Source: Antilocapra americana (taxonomy: Eukaryota > Chordata > Mammalia > Artiodactyla > Antilocapridae). Taken from it: a stretch of DNA of 64,000 nucleotides. Under the pieces are notes generated by a model. It saw only the letters and a program-made list of their open reading frames with translations. It ran no database searches and had not been told where the DNA came from. Position 1 is the stretch's first letter. Each line of letters opens with the position of its first letter. The stretch is taken from assembly GCA_007570785.1 (NCBI GenBank), contig ML662442.1, positions 37,459,818 to 37,523,817 of the forward strand. Reading direction: 5' to 3'. The position numbers and the translations under genes were made by a program. Positions 11,945-23,567 of the stretch are shown here, piece by piece.

Positions 11945-12055
11945 GTGAATATTTATTTCAGCAAATATTTATATAGACTTATTGCACATGAGGTGCACTG
12001 CTGGGTGCTGGGAATAAGGGCACCCAGGGACTGGAGTGGGAATCAGGATGTGCAC
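11945..12055 (-). repeat. L2 3'-end fragment
   Basis: AGCAAATATTTATATAG and GCACTGCTGGGTGCTGGGAATA follow the order of the reverse-complemented L2 3' terminus. Ancient and short. Confidence 0.55.
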
Positions 12056-12227
12056 ATACCTGCAGGGGGACAGGACCACCCATGCTGGAGGATGTGGATG
12101 CCAGAGTGTCCTGAACATAGGGGAGCCACTTCGGCGCCTTCTCCTCTCTGGTCCTTCCTTGCTTCTATTACTCACTCTAGGCTCTCCCTGCAGGAAAGAA
12201 AAATCCTCTCGATTCCTCACTTGAGAC

Positions 12228-12385
12228 AGCACTGACTCTTCACCCCTGAGCATCTGAAAAATGGAGATAATAATGCCCATCTCCCAGAGTTGTGAGAGTT
12301 GAATAATTGAATACACACAAAGTAGTCAGAACAGTGCCTGGCACATAATAAGCACCCAGTAACCATGACTGTTGTTATTAATTCA
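12228..12385 (+). repeat. MIR
   Basis: AAAATGGAGATAATAATGCC, then AACAGTGCCTGGCACATAATAAGCACCCAGTAA (12331-12363) and a TTGTTATTA end are the 3' two-thirds of MIR in plus orientation. Confidence 0.8.
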
Positions 12386-12572
12386 GTCTTAGGAGGGAGT
12401 GGGAGGCTAATGCATCTACTCTGACCATGAATCCTGAACCAGAACCTAATCAGTAACTATTGCCATAGAGAAAGCACATATTAAAGTCTTTAAAAAGCAG
12501 ATTATTAAACAGTAATTTTGTTGTGGTTTCTAATTTGGGGAAAATGTGTATTTTTACAGAAAGATTAGTAGG

Positions 12573-13286
12573 TGTTATGGGTTGGATTGCATAACCCTAA
12601 AATTCACATGCTGAAGCCCTAACCCCTATACTTCAGAACCATGTTTGGACCATATTTGGAGACAAGGTCTTTAAAGAGGTAATTAACATGAGGTCTTTAG
12701 GGTGTGTCCCAATCCAATATGACTGGCATCTTTAGAAGATGAGGAAATTGACTCACACATGCACCCACACAGAGGAAAGATCACGTGAGGACACAGAGTG
12801 AAGACAGTCACCCGCAAGGAAAGGAGAGGTCTCAGGTCTCAGGAAAAACAAACTGCCTGCATCTTGACCTTGGACTTCGAGCCTCCAAGACTGAGAAGAT
12901 AAATGCCTGCAAGGAGATCAAACCAGTCATTCCTAAAGGAAATCAGCCTTGAATACTCATTGGAAGGACTGATGCTGAAGCTGAAGCTTCAATACTTTGA
13001 CCAACCTGATGCAAAGAGCCGACTCACTGGAAGAGACCCTGATGCTGGAAAAGATTGAGGGCAGGAGGATAAGGGGATGGCAGAGGAGAGATGGTTGGAT
13101 GGCATCATCTACTCTATGGACATGAGTTTGACCTAACTCTGGGAGATGGCAAAGGACAGGGAAGCCTGGTGTGCTGCCGTCCATGGGGTCAAAGAGTTGG
13201 ACACAACCGAGTGACTGAACAACAACAACAATTTAAGCTCCAGTCTGTGGTACTTTGTTATGGCACAGTCCTAGGAAACTAAAACA
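12573..13286 (+). mobile_element. MLT1-type MaLR LTR, split by BovB
   Basis: The left half runs from TGTTATGGGTTGGATTGC through AATATGACTGGCATC to ACTTCGAGCCTCCAAGAC. The right half, 13233-13286, holds CAGTCTGTGGTACTTTGTTA and the AAACTAAAACA end. These are the start and end of one ERVL-MaLR LTR; the 12906-13232 stretch between them is BovB. A noncoding solo-LTR relic. Confidence 0.75.
12906..13232 (+). mobile_element. BovB 3' end inserted in MLT1 LTR
   Basis: From AAGGAGATCAAACCAGTCAT to GACACAACCGAGTGACTGAA with an ACAACAACAA tail: the last 330 bases of BovB in plus orientation. A clean target-site duplication was not seen. Confidence 0.88.
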
Positions 13287-14555
13287 GCAGAAACAAGTTT
13301 GGAAGAATCTGCTTCTAGTGGTTATTCTCAGAGTGGAGGAATTTCAGCAGATTTCAGTTTAATTTATTTTAGAACAACCTTATATTTCTTATACAGATTT
13401 TCACAAAGAATTATAAGACAAAGCAATGCCCTCAAATTGAATTCCCCTGCATGATTAGAGTTCAAATCCTTGTTTGCTGCTACTCCATAGCTCTGTGCAG
13501 ACCAGCTACGCCATTGACTGACCTGCAGCCAGCCTGCCGTGGTCTGATGCAAACACTATCACAGGAATAATAAGCATCTGAATCCATAGGCTTTTGTTAG
13601 AAATTGAGCAGGATTTCTGAAGATGATTCCATTCAAAAGAAAAGAGGGTCATTTTTACTTAATGAATATTTGAGTCTTGGTCACATGTAAAATGTTAACT
13701 TTTCTTATGAGAATTATTCAGAGTGCCACCAGAAATCCTCCAGATCCCTGCATAGCCTAGCACCTGTCCCGAGAATTGATCACACTCCTTTGCCCACACT
13801 GATGATGGGTTTTCTATGCCTGATCCGTGGCTGTCACTCCAAATGAAAGAAAGTTAGACTCTGAAATCTCTCCACTCTCAAAGCTACCAGCTGCTTTTGC
13901 CTTCTTCTTGCACAAAACAACTTTGGCTCCTAGCTACCTGTGGCAACGGGACTTTAGACAAATGACAGTGGGAAGAGAGGGGACAGCCAGACAGGAGGAG
14001 AGTTTTATTCCAGAAGAACAGCCAAAGAGATGAAAACAAGTCTGCATGGAAGGGAGAAAACAAGAGCGCAGTTCTCCTCAAGGGCTGGGCCCCAGTCTGC
14101 TGCGTTAATGCCTCCAAGAGGCAGCACAGAGAAGGACTGTTGGTGACAGATGCCCCCCTAACTCCCCATTTGCCCCCTTCTCTAGCTGGCAGCTCTCCCA
14201 GCTTGTCAGCAGTAGCAGATGCACAAGGGGAATCTTCCCACCAGGCAGATCCTTCCCAGGGAGCCAGTTTCTAGCTAGTAGGAGGCACTGGGAGGGTTTG
14301 CCTGGCTCTGCTAAACTTGCAAGAATAGGGCCATGATGGGATCAGAGGGGTAATAGGAAAGGCTGTCCCAAGACAAGGCTGAGGCCCTGTGCCCCTCAAC
14401 CTACTCAGTTCTGGCCCAGAGTGCCACAGAGAGCTGCTCAGGGAGAGTGGGAAGAAGCAACTACTGAGCATTGCCTTTGTCAGACACCCAGCTAGGAGTT
14501 TCCTGCCTCATGTCCTGTGGCCCCTGTGCTGGTGCTGCTCTCCTGAACTCACAAC
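13287..14555. other. Unassigned 1.3-kb stretch
   Basis: Mixed-composition sequence without a recognised repeat, exon or RNA. Opposing frames at 13827-14033 (+) and 13884-14117 (-) overlap and have no domain signature. Confidence 0.45.
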
Positions 14556-14705
14556 CTTTGTGACTTAGGCTGAGTCCTCAAGCCCTTGCAGTTTCTGTAA
14601 AATACGGAAGCTTTATTTTCCTCATCTGTAAAATATAGCTAAGAATGTACATACCTCATGAAGTCTGTCATGAAGATAAATATTCAGTTAATTAGCCACG
14701 ATTAA
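14556..14705 (+). repeat. MIR
   Basis: TTTGTGACTTAGGCTGAGTCC, TTTCCTCATCTGTAAAATA and a diverged CATACCTCATGAAG block give the MIR core in plus orientation. Confidence 0.7.
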
Positions 14706-15489
14706 AGAGAATGCATCAGAGTTATATGTACCAATAAGAAAACAGCTCTAAACTATCTTATTAAAAACCGAGAGATATAATGGATAGATGGATAGAAAAA
14801 GAAAGCAGATTTTCTTTGAATAATGATAAACTTTAAAAATCTTATTATTTCAAAAATTAGATAATTTTAAGAATTTTAAGTAAATATAATTTTAAAGTGC
14901 TTAAAAACACAAGACAATCCTTAATGCAATTAAAAATTGAATACACGCCATTTAAATTATTGCAGAAATTATAGACAAAATATATTTAGTTTGTAAAGTC
15001 CCTCCAAAAAACATAATGGATAATGAAAACAAAAAGTTCTTTAAACAAGAAGTATACAACATGAAGATAATAGAATCCAAGCTAAAATAACCTTTTAAAC
15101 CTTATTGTTTTCCAAATCATGTACAATGAAAAGTATAAAAGGAGAATTCTAATAATTATGTATTTCAGACTCATTCTTAAAATAAAACATCAACTTTTCC
15201 TTCCAAAAAAAAAAAAAAAAAAACCGAGAAAGCGAGGAAGAGACAGCAGCAGAAGACTAGTATAGTATGCTGCTTCTTGCATGAGACAGAAGGACATACC
15301 TGGTTATGTGTGTGCTTGTGTGGCTGAGCTGTAATTAGAGATTTTAACTTGTTTTCTGTACCCATATATTTTCCTCCTTTGCCTTGGGCTTGCCAGAAGG
15401 AAGAGCCGAATTGTACCTGGTGAAGACTCCCCGCCCGGAGACGCCTTCAAGACCCTGGAGCCGAGGGTGGGGTGGGGGAGTGATGACTC
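14706..15489. other. Unassigned AT-rich stretch with poly(A)
   Basis: Very AT-rich to 15200, with a 19-base poly(A) at 15205-15223. A poly(A) after AT-rich sequence could be the tail of an old plus-strand retroposon, but no body was recognised. 15224-15489 is unremarkable. Confidence 0.45.
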
Positions 15490-15708
15490 TGCCTGTAGCT
15501 GGTGGCTCAGTTGGTACAGAATCTGCCTGCAATGTGGAAGACCTGGGATCGATCCCTGGGTTGGGAAGATTCCCTGAAGGAGCACATGGCAACCCACTCC
15601 AGTATTCTTGCCTGGAGAATCCCCATAAACAGAGGAGCCTGGCAGGCTACAGTCTATGAGGTCACAAAGTGTCGGACAAGACTGAATGACTAAGCACAGC
15701 ACAGCAAC
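15490..15708 (+). repeat. Bov-tA SINE
   Basis: Nearly intact: tRNA-like head (TAGCTGGTGGCTCAGTTGG), box-B-like GATCGATCCCTGGGTTGG, Bov-A body and an AGCACAGCACAGC tail. Low divergence suggests a younger copy. Confidence 0.92.
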
Positions 15709-16155
15709 CTCATCAAAACCACTACAGCTATTCCTTAGGCTAGCAGCCTAGAAATAGGACTCCACTACATCACAGCCAGGAGCTCACACATCACCCCCCG
15801 ACAACTCCTGGCTGGGCCCCCTTGACTTGGCTCCATCTCTGACTAATTTAATATATGCGTGTATCCTTCATGCCCCTGCAGTGTCCCAGCAATCAATCAA
15901 GAAAAGTCGATGGGACCTGGATACCTGGGGAGGGACACTTGGATACTCCCTCTTCCAGCTATGGAAAGACAGGAGGACCTATCAACTGTGGTTCTCTGGA
16001 ATGGGGCACCAGGAGCTGAGGTGGGAGAAAACTGATCATTGAAACCCCCACTTCTTAGTCCTCCCCTTTTTGGCCTGCCCCCTGGGTGCCACCCTTCCCT
16101 GGCTCTGTTCCTCCTTCATCTCACAGCTGCTACATCCTAGCAGACGCTGAGGGCC
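15709..16155. other. Unassigned stretch
   Basis: Nothing recognised. The 71-residue plus frame at 15827-16042 has no domain signature. Confidence 0.45.
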
Positions 16156-16365
16156 TGAGGGTTCTTGGTTTGACTCTCATCACCATTGTGACCATGAGCA
16201 AGTCATTTAATATGCTCTCGTTAGTTTCCACATATATGAAATGGTGAGAATTATAATGCCCACTTTACAGGGTGATAGTGAAGATTAAATAAGATGACAT
16301 AGGTAAATGCACAGCACAGTGGCAGGTGCACAGCAAGCACTTAGTAAACATTAACTAGAATTACT
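16156..16365 (+). repeat. MIR, near full length
   Basis: TTGTGACCATGAGCAAGTCA, AATGCCCACTTTACAGGGTG, AAGATTAAATAAGATGACAT and CAAGCACTTAGTAAACATTA follow MIR order from the core to the 3' end. Confidence 0.8.
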
Positions 16366-16844
16366 GAGGAGGAATCATTAAACTAAACTAATGGGAATAG
16401 GTTAATTCCAAGGGTAATAAGAGATAGTGGACCCCTTATAACATTTGAGAGCCAATCATTGTCCATCAGAGACTGGCCAAAATAAGAGCTGAAGTTATTC
16501 CCCCATGGTACTCCCAAGTCTCTGCTGCAATGAGAAGGAAGACTGCCTGGCACAGAGCAAGTATTTAGTAGCATTTTATTGGACAGCATTGGGGAACTAT
16601 AAAACAAGCAAAATGTCCTCTTAACCCAGAAAACCCCTCTGCAAGAGTAGTAGAGACAAAACAAAGAAAACAAAAGTTTTATTGTTGCATAAGCTTACAC
16701 CAGAATGTGATGCGCATCAAAGAGGGTCAGAGTATGTCACCCCAAAACATGTCACTCTGGCATAAGGATTATCTTGAGCTGGAGGCAATTGAGAAAAAGG
16801 AGACACAAGAAAAACTGTGCCCTCTCCTTTCTGCTAGGACTCAG
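16366..16844. other. Unassigned stretch
   Basis: No repeat or gene recognised. The 96-residue minus frame at 16383-16673 has no domain signature. Confidence 0.45.
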
Positions 16845-17187
16845 CTTGGGCATAAAGGATCTAGTTCTCAGACCAGGGTTTGAACCCAGGTCCCCTGCAT
16901 TGGGCTTCCCATGCAGCACTAGTGAGAAAGAACCCATGAGCCAGTGCAGGAAATATAGGAGATGTGGGTTCGATCCCTGGTTCAAGAAGATCCCCTAGTG
17001 CAAGACATGGTAGTCACCCACTCCAATATGTTGCCTGGAGAATCCCATGGACAGAGGAACCTGGAGGGCTACAGTCCATAGGGTCACAAAGAGTTGGACA
17101 CGACTGAAACAACTTAGCACGCATGCATGCATTGCCCCTGCATTGAGAGCTCAGAATCTTAGCCACTGGACCACTAGAGAAGTCCCT
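16845..17187 (-). repeat. CHR-type SINE split by Bov-tA
   Basis: The left piece (16845-16902) ends in GAACCCAGGTCCCCTGCATTG. The right piece (17135-17187) restarts at CCCCTGCATTGAGAGC and ends CCACTGGACCACTAGAGAAG. Together they form one reverse-oriented CHR SINE, older than the Bov-tA inside it. Confidence 0.8.
16903..17134 (+). repeat. Bov-tA SINE inserted in CHR SINE
   Basis: Head GGCTTCCCATGCAGCACTAG through body to ACACGACTGAAACAACTTAG with a GCATGCATGC-rich tail. The host repeats CCCCTGCATTG exactly at 16892-16902 and 17135-17145, an 11-bp perfect target-site duplication. Confidence 0.93.
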
Positions 17188-18241
17188 AAACCCAAGCCCT
17201 CTTGATGTGTAGATATATAAACAGAGGGACAGATGGATGAATTGAACCTGAGAGGAAATGAAGAGTTTTTAAAACTGCAAATGAACTTGAAAATTAATAC
17301 AGGATGCTGTAGGAAGTCTGCAAGATATTACGCTTGTCAGAAGGGAGATAATGTCTCTAAGTTCAGCAAGGTAATTCCTTCTCCATGCCCTTTTCACTCC
17401 AGTGTCTGGGTTCAGTACACATCATCTCAAAATTCCAACATTGGTAACAGTTTTAGATTCATTTCAATGATAAAATTGCAAAACCAAATGACTGCCAACT
17501 TTAATTTTTGCATACAAGTCATGCCCTCAATGATTTGTTTTCTGTGTCTTCCCTAACCGTCCCCATTTTGGAGGTAGAAGCTCATTGTGGTTCCCAGCAT
17601 ACAGTCTGTTTCCAGGAGACAAGTACTGAGATTTTACTTTTAATGCCCCATTCCCTTTAACTTCCTTTCCCCATCATTCAAAACCTTGTCAGAGGACTTT
17701 CTGGAGGGGAGAAATTTTTTCCCCTTTCTTTTTCTCAGAAAGATTGCTCTGCAATTTGGAAATGTTACTTTTAAAATATTTTTATGATTAAAATTTTTTT
17801 CCCAGAAAAGATAAGATTTGCTCAATAGCATTCTGATATTGTGCAGTGTAGGTGGTAGAATTTTAAAATTGTGTCTGATCCTACCCCCAGGCTGGCATTC
17901 CCATGGTCACATACCTGATTTGCTATGAGAATTTTAGGGATACACACACACACGTGTGTGTGTGTGTGTAATCCATGTAACATGACCAAAATGCACTTAC
18001 TAGGGCCCCATGGACATGAAATGTTGCCATGGACTTGATACTGAAAATCAGAGTAGTCTTTGCCCTGTCTACTCTCTCAGAGGACGGTCATGCAGAAGAG
18101 AGAATGAGAGGGAGAAGAGGAAGGACTGGAGGAAAGGAGAATGAAAAAGTGAGCCCTTTTGCCAGAGAAAACACAGCCCAATCACATGGACATGGCTTCA
18201 GAAATCAGCACAGGCAGAGTCTGTTTATTGACAAGGTGGAC
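17188..18241. other. Unassigned 1-kb stretch
   Basis: Holds the (AC)n(GT)n palindrome at 17941-17970. Otherwise nothing recognised. The plus frame 17233-17556 (107 codons) has no domain signature or splice context. Confidence 0.45.
17941..17970. repeat. (AC)n(GT)n self-complementary microsatellite
   Basis: Twelve bases of AC repeat abut sixteen of GT repeat, so the two halves are reverse complements and can form a hairpin. Alternating purine-pyrimidine sequence of this kind also favours Z-DNA. Confidence 0.9.
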
Positions 18242-18674
18242 TGTTATAGGTAGAATTATGTCCTCCTACCAAAAAGAAAAAAACACCAAAAACCTGAACT
18301 CCTAATTCTCCAACACCTGTGAATCTGACCTTATTTGAAAATAGGGTCTTTGCAGATTTAATCATGTTCCAAGGAGGTCATTAGAATAGACTTTAATCTG
18401 ACATGACTGCATCCTTGTAAGAAGAGGGGAATTGCACATGAAATGCAGGAAGAACACCATGTGAAGACACAGAGACATACAGATCCAGAGGAAAGACTCC
18501 ACACGGAGATGGAGACAGACTGGAGCTCTGCTGCCACAAGCCAAGGAACCTCTGGGACTACCAAAAGCTGGAAGAGGAAAGGAAGGATCTGCCCCCGGAG
18601 CCTTCAGAGCAAGCACGGTCCTGCCAGCACATTGATTTTGGATGTCTGTTACGGCAGCCTGAGGAAACTAACAC
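18242..18674 (+). mobile_element. MLT1-type MaLR LTR
   Basis: TGTTATAGGTAGAATTATG start, then CTGACCTTATTTGAAAATAG, TCCTTGTAAGAAGAGG, CCATGTGAAGACACAGAG and GTTACGGCAGCCTGAGGAAA near the end. An old noncoding LTR, diverged in the middle. Confidence 0.7.
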
Positions 18675-19315
18675 CTGGATTCTGTAGGGTAGAAGCAAAA
18701 AACAATTTTATTTTCTTTCCTCTACTGCTAGACCATTCATGCCCTTCCCTGGATGAACTCTCTAGATCCCAATGCTTTTTCTCCTCATTTTGAGATATGA
18801 GTGGTCCAATTCTGTCTAAAATCAAAACTTCAGTCTTCATCCCAATTGTAGACTTAACTCAAGGTCAGAAACCTGCAGTGGTAAAAGGCAGCATAGCTGG
18901 CTTCGTCACTGTTTCCCCACTGATGGGCCGCCTCACTTTCTTGTCACTCATTTTATTGCCTCTAGGGTTGGAGTAAGGGGGCAAATAAATTGGGAATAAA
19001 AAAAGGCTTTATTTGATGTGTGCACTTAGATGGTGAATTCTCGAGATATAAGTCAAATGTTCAAAGTCTATGGAGCACGGATTATAGTCATTCCAAATAA
19101 TGAATCTACCCTGTAGATCCTTGTAAGGTAGAGCCTTCTTGCTTTAGGTCACCCTACTGTGGAGGATGTTCTCTGAAGATCATTTATATCTTACGTCAGT
19201 GTTGCACCACCAGCCGCTACCAACTATGGTCACCTCTCCCCTTGCAGGAAGCCACAAAAGACAAAACACTAGCCACCAAAGATCTTACATGGGCAGTTAT
19301 ATAAAGAAAGGTGGT
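18675..19315. other. Unassigned stretch
   Basis: No repeat or gene recognised. Confidence 0.4.
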
Positions 19316-19350
19316 GACAGTGATTTAGTCGCTAGGTTGTGTTCAACTCT
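19316..19350 (-). repeat. Bov-A SINE/BovB 3' scrap
   Basis: GTGATTTAGTCGCTAGGTTG followed by TGTTCAACTCT matches the last 35 bases shared by Bov-A SINEs and BovB, reversed. Too short to assign to one family. Confidence 0.55.
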
Positions 19351-19394
19351 AAAGAAATATACCACTGGCCAGAAAAGAAAATAAAAGAAGCAGC

Positions 19395-19625
19395 TTCTTT
19401 ATCCATTCATTTGTGGGTGGGCATTTAGGCTCCTTCCATGTCTTAGGTATTGTGAATAGTTCTGCTGTGAACATAGGGGGTGCATGTATCTTTTTGAATT
19501 ATAGTTTTATCTATATGTATGCCCAGGAGTAAGACTCCTGGATTACGTGGCAATATAATTGAAGAACCTTATCTGTTTTCTAAAGGGGCTGCACCAACTT
19601 ACATTCTTACCAACATTGTAGAAGA
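19395..19625 (-). mobile_element. Old L1 fragment
   Basis: CTTTATCCATTCATTTGTGG, ATTGTGAATAGTTCTGCTG and GGGGCTGCACCAACTTACAT are reverse-complement L1 ORF2 3' sequence. No reading frame survives. Confidence 0.75.
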
Positions 19626-20460
19626 GTTCCCTAAGAAAAGGAAATATTTACTTCTTGATTAATGCTAGAAAAAACTAGTTTTGGGTGTTTCTTAGTTACT
19701 AAAAACCAAAACAAAAACCGTATCTGTATAGATCAGGTCTATTTTTAATGCCCTATTCTAAAAACAATCATTTGCCACAGTTGCTGAAAATTCCTCTTTA
19801 TAAGGAGGCAACATCTAAGCAATTCTGCCAGTTAGCTCATTCAGTTAAAATATCAATTAAACAAAAAAGAGTCAATGAGTAAAATTTCTAAATATCTCAC
19901 CAGAGAAGATATACAGATGGCCAATAAGCATATGAAAAGATGCTCACCATCATATGCCATTAGGGAATTGCAAATTAATCATGAGATATCATTACCCACC
20001 TATCAGAACGGCTAAAATACAAAACACTGACAGCACCAAACGCTGGCAAAGATGTGGAGCAACAGAACTCTCATTCGTTGCTGGCAGAATGCAAAATGGC
20101 ACAGCCCCTCTGGAAGACAGTTTGGCAGTTACTTAAAAAACTAAACATTTTCTTACCATACAGTCCTTCAATAGAGCCCCTCGGTATTTACCCAGAAGAG
20201 TTAAAGACTATGTCCACACAAAAATCTGCACACACATGTTTATAGCAGCTCCATTCATAACTATCAAAATTTGGAAGCAACCAAGATATCCTTCAATAGG
20301 TAAGTGTATAAACAAACTGATACATTCATGTAATGAAATATTACTCAAAAATAAAAATGGATGAGTGATCAGGGCATGAAAAGACATGGAGGAAAATTAG
20401 ATGAATGTTGCTAAGTGAAAAATGACTACGCAAAGTCTACAGACTTTATGATTGACATTC

Positions 20461-20773
20461 TTTTTTTAATATTTGTTTTATTTTTTACTCATGCTGGGTC
20501 TTTGTTGCTGTATGCAGGCTTTCTCTAGCTACAGAGAGTGGGAATTCTTTCCAGATACCTTGTACAGGCTTCCTATTGCTGTGGCTTCTCTTGTTGTGGA
20601 GCACAGGTTCTGGGGTACTCGGGCTTCAGTAGTTGCTGCACGTGGGCTCAGCAGTTGTGGCTCGAGGGCTTAGTTGCCCCGCGGCATGTGGGATCTCCCC
20701 AGACCAGAGACTGAAACAGTGTCCACTGCGTTGCAAGGTGGATTCTTAACCACTGGACCACCAGGGAAGTCCT
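20461..20773 (-). repeat. CHR-type SINE, long form, inside L1M
   Basis: Over 300 bases, from an oligo-T edge through GGGTCTTTGTTGCTGTATGC and CTTCAGTAGTTGCTGCACG to CCACTGGACCACCAGGGAAG. The L1M flanks read TATGATTGACA and TATGACTGAAA, a probable diverged target-site duplication. Confidence 0.82.
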
Positions 20774-21002
20774 ATGACTGAAAAAGCAGACTATGGAGAC
20801 AGTAAAAAAAAAAAAAAATCAACAGTGGCCCGGGGCTGGGAAAAGATAAACGGATGGAGCACAGGAGATATTTTGGGCAGTGAAACTATTCTGTAAGATA
20901 TTGTAAGGGTGGATACATGACATCATACCTTTGTCAAACCCATAGAACGCGCAATACAAAGAGAATCAATGTGAACTATGGACCTGAATTAGTGTAATGA
21001 TG

Positions 21003-21222
21003 CGTGTGCTTAGTTGCTTCAGTCATGTCTGACTCTTTGTGATCCCATGGACCACAGCCTGCCAGGCTCCTCTGTCCACGGGATTCTCCAGGCAAGAATA
21101 CTGGAGTGGATTGCCATGCCCTCTTCCAGGTTATCTTTGTGACCCAGGGATTGAACTGGGGTCTCCTATGTCTCCTGCATTACAGGCAGGTTCTTTACCA
21201 CTGAGCCACTGGGGAAACCCCA
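21003..21222 (-). repeat. Bov-tA SINE inside L1M
   Basis: Reverse-oriented and nearly complete, from GTGCTTAGTTGCTTCAGTC to ACTGAGCCACTGGGGAAACC, with an extra CTCCTATGT repeat near the tRNA part. The L1M breaks here at AATGATG. About 70 AT-rich bases separate this SINE from the next insertion (BovB). Confidence 0.9.
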
Positions 21223-21355
21223 ATATAATATTAAAAATTAATGATATATAAGTCTGTAACTACAATAAATAAATATATAATAATAAATAGGGCCTCTTGA
21301 TGAAAGAACCTCTTGATGAAAGTGAAAGAGGAGAGTGAAAAAGTTGGCTTAAAAT

Positions 21356-21934
21356 TCAGCACTCATAGATGCGTGGATTTATCTCTGGGCTTTCTATTTT
21401 GTTCCATTGATCTATATTTCTGTCTTTGTGCCAGTACCATACTATTTTAATGACTGTGGATTTGTAGTATAGCCTAAAGTCAGGTAGGTTGATTCCTCCA
21501 GTTTCATTCTTCTTTCTCAAGATTGCTTTGGCTATATGAGGTTTTTTGTATTTCCATACAAATTGTGAAATTATTTGTTCTAATTCTCTGAAAAAGGCCT
21601 CTGGTAGCTTGATAGGAATTGCATTGAATCTATAGATTGCTTTGGGTAGTATACTCATTTTCACTATATTGATTCTTCCAATCCACGAACACGGTATATT
21701 TCTCCATCTATTTGTGTCCTCTTTGATTTCTTTCATCAGTGTTTTATAGTTTTCTATGTATAAGTCTTTTGTTTCTTTAGGTAGAAATACTCCTAAGTAT
21801 TTTATTCTTTTTGTTTCAATGGAGAATGGAATTGTTTCCTTAATTTCTCTTTCTGTTTTCTCATTGTTAGTGTATAGGAATGCCAGGGATTTCTGTGTGT
21901 TGATTTTTGTATCCTGAAACTTTACTATATTCAC
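21356..21934 (-). pseudogene. L1 ORF2 fragment, inverted segment
   Basis: A 192-codon minus-strand frame with [36 protein letters not shown] and [18 protein letters not shown], the region after the reverse transcriptase catalytic core in L1 ORF2. The first and last few codons lie in flanking or junction sequence. It cannot make ORF2 because it points away from the rest of the element. Confidence 0.9.
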
Positions 21935-23567
21935 TGATTAGCTCTAGTAATTTTCTGGTAGAGTCTTTAGGGTTTTCTATGTAGAGGATCATGTCATCTG
22001 CAAACAGAGAGTTTTACTTCTTCTTTTCCAATCTGGATCCCTTTTATTTCTTTATCTGCTCTGATTGCTGTGGCCAAGACTTCCAAAACTATGTTGAATA
22101 ATAGTGGTGATCAATGGAACAAAATAGAAAGCCCAGAGATAAATCCACACATCTATGGACACCTTATCTTTGACAAAGGAGGCAAGAATATACATGGAGA
22201 AAAGACAATCTCTTTAACAAGTGGTGTTGGGAAAACTGGACAGCCACTTGTAAAAGAATGAAACTAGAACACTTTCTAACACCATACACAAAAATAAACT
22301 CAGAATGGATCAAAGATCTAATCATAAGGCCAGAAACTATAAAACTCCTAGAGGAAAACATAGGCAAAACACTCTCCGACATAAACCAAAGCAGGATCCT
22401 CTATGACCCACCTCCCAGAATATTGGAAATAAAAGCACAAATAAACAAATGGGACCTAATTAAAATTAAAAGCTTCTGAACAACAAAGGAAACTATAAGC
22501 AAGGTAAAAAGACAGCCTTCAGAATGGGAGAAAATAATAGCCAATGAAGCAACAGACAAACAATTAATCTCAAAAATATACAAGCAACTCCTGCAGCTCC
22601 ATTCTAGAAAAATAAACGACCCAATCAAAAAGTGGGCCAAAGAACTCAACAGACATTTCTCCAAAGAAGACATAAAAATGGCTAACAAACACATGAAAAG
22701 ATGCTCAACATCACTCATTATCAGAGAAATGCAAATCAAAACCACAATGAGGTACCACTTTACACCAATCAGAATGGCTGCAATCCAAAAATCTACAAGC
22801 AATAAATGCTGGAGAGGATGTGGAGAAAAGGGAAGCCTCTTACACTGTTGGTGGGAATGCAAACTAGTACAGCCACTATGGAAAACAGTGTTGAGATTCC
22901 TTAAAAAACTGCAAATAGAACTGCCATATGACCCAGCAATCCCACTGCTGGGCATACACACCGAGGAAACCAGAATTGAAAGAGACACGTGTACCCCAAT
23001 GTTCATCGCCGCATTGTTTCCAATAGCCAGGACATGGAAGCAACCTAGATGCCCATCAACTGATGAATGGATAAGAAAGCTGTGGTACATATACACAATG
23101 GAATATTACTCAGCATTAAAAAAAAATTCATTTGAATCAGTTCTACTCAGGTGGATGGAACTGGAGCCTATTATCCAGAGTGAAGTAAGCCAGAAGGAAA
23201 AACAACAATACAATACACTGACGCATATATATGGAATTTAGAAAGATGGTAACGAGAACCCAGCAAGCGAGACAGCAAAAGGAACGCAGATGTATAGAAC
23301 AGACTCTTGGACTCTGTGGAAGAGGGCAAGGGTGGGATGATATGGGAGAATGGCATTGAAACATGTTAATTATCATATGTGAAATCAATCGCCAGCCCAG
23401 GGCTGATGCTCAGGGCTGGTGCACCGAGATGACCCAGGGGGAGGGAATCGGGAGGGAGGAGGGAGGGGGGTTCTGGAGGGGGAGCTTATGTAAACCCATG
23501 GTGGTTTCATGTCAATGTATGGCAAAACCAACACAATAAAGTAAAGAAAATTTAAAAAAAAATAATA
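21368..23567 (+). mobile_element. Young bovine L1 with inverted 5' half (twin priming)
   Basis: Right part 22109-23567 is a plus-strand L1 3' end: ORF2 C-terminus, G-rich 3' UTR and oligo-A. Left part 21368-22108 is the preceding ORF2 segment in reverse orientation. TAAAATTCAGCACTCATA occurs exactly at 21350-21367 and 23568-23585, an 18-bp target-site duplication, so the whole 2.2 kb entered in one event. The inverted part repeats 46 bases of the direct part (21367-21412 against 22109-22154, one mismatch). Confidence 0.93.
22109..23241 (+). pseudogene. L1 ORF2 C-terminal fragment
   Basis: Direct-orientation end of ORF2, including a cysteine-containing stretch near 22845 ([18 protein letters not shown]) and ending ILTH-like, TLTHIYGI at the stop 23239-23241. 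The reading frame is broken by a one-base loss near 22193 and by a TGA at 22477-22479. The frame from 22480 to the end is otherwise open. Low damage agrees with a recent insertion. Confidence 0.9.

Noticed and set aside
15205..15223. Poly(A) run as the tail of a processed pseudogene
   Set aside because: The preceding AT-rich sequence contains no recognisable reading frame or gene body, and no target-site duplication was seen.
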